A DNA stretch of 6,495 nucleotides from an uncultured bacterium (GTDB lineage: Bacteria; Acidobacteriota; UBA890): contig CALAKE010000511.1 of assembly GCA_937922775.1 (NCBI GenBank), positions 1-6,495 of the forward strand. The letters run 5' to 3'. Below are positions 6,289-6,495 of the stretch, one piece after another. Both the position numbers and the translations under genes were made by a program. The notes under the pieces are model-generated. The model did not search any database. It was not told the DNA's origin and saw only the letters and a list, made by a program, of their open reading frames with translations. Each line of letters begins with the position of its first letter. Position 1 is the stretch's first letter.

Positions 6289-6495
6289 ACGTCAATGCGT
6301 TCCGCTGGGAGCCTCCCACGGCGCCGCCCCGAGGGGTGGGTTGTAGTGGTGCTCACCCTGGCGGTATTTGTGACGATCTCGAGCGCCGCCCACGCCCAGA
6401 GCCTGCGTGGCACCTGGCAATCGCTCGACAAGCAGAACCAGGAAGCAAGACGTCACGACTTCACTTACATCAGCAATTCGTCGCAGGTCTACCGG
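6286..6495 (+). CDS. Secreted DUF5715-like protein (5' part, runs off window)
   Basis: Seventy residues are visible from GTG 6286; ATG 6265 (77 residues) or ATG 6295 are alternatives. A basic n-region (RRR at 12-14), a hydrophobic core VVVVLTLAVFV (19-29) and AHA before Gln38 form a clear Sec signal peptide with likely cleavage after residue 37. The mature start contains SLDKQNQEARRHDFTY, which resembles the N-terminal segment I associate with DUF5715 proteins. That family is exported, and its C-terminal region has a peptidase-like look (a His/Asp pattern reminiscent of D-Ala-D-Ala carboxypeptidases). The rest of the gene lies outside the window, so catalytic residues cannot be examined. It is separated from hypD by 89 bases and a possible terminator, and has no evident link with hydroxyproline use. 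Confidence 0.65.
   Translation, partial: MTSMRSAGSLPRRRPEGWVVVVLTLAVFVTISSAAHAQSLRGTWQSLDKQNQEARRHDFTYISNSSQVYR

Overview
The window is a GC-rich bacterial segment (roughly 60-65% GC by eye). All recognisable genes lie on the + strand. It holds a small anaerobic catabolic gene cluster between less related genes. The lineage cannot be fixed from the sequence. High GC, a single-Cys Trm112-like protein, secreted M20-like and DUF5715-like proteins, and glycyl radical chemistry would fit an environmental Acidobacteriota-, Gemmatimonadota- or Myxococcota-like bacterium that meets anoxic conditions. That placement is inference.

Layout. Positions 2-232 are the 3' end of a Trm112-family gene. Positions 261-1535 encode a probably exported M20-like protein that keeps the fold signature but has lost several metal ligands. 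Positions 1599-2780 encode an intact cytoplasmic M20 hydrolase of the YgeY-like type. Positions 2854-3759 encode a radical-SAM glycyl radical enzyme activase with two extra ferredoxin-like clusters. Positions 3836-6196 encode a glycyl radical enzyme that closely matches trans-4-hydroxy-L-proline dehydratase (HypD). A possible weak terminator follows, and a signal-peptide protein resembling DUF5715 begins at 6286 and runs off the window.

How the genes work together. The activase uses SAM to install the glycyl radical on Gly761 of HypD. HypD then dehydrates trans-4-hydroxy-L-proline to 1-pyrroline-5-carboxylate, which ProC normally reduces to proline; no proC is visible here. The YgeY-like hydrolase 73 bases upstream may supply or process an amide or peptide substrate for this pathway (inference from position only).

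The least expected structure is the 76-base gap between activase and hypD. It is an in-phase array of four degenerate 18-base repeats that also forms a 27-codon reading frame. That frame overlaps the activase stop and the hypD start by four bases each (ATGA at both ends), with a strong ribosome-binding site in front. It could be a coupling micro-ORF or a duplicated ribosome-binding-site module. The second point of interest is the M20-like protein with missing metal ligands. No gene-free stretch exceeds 300 bases.
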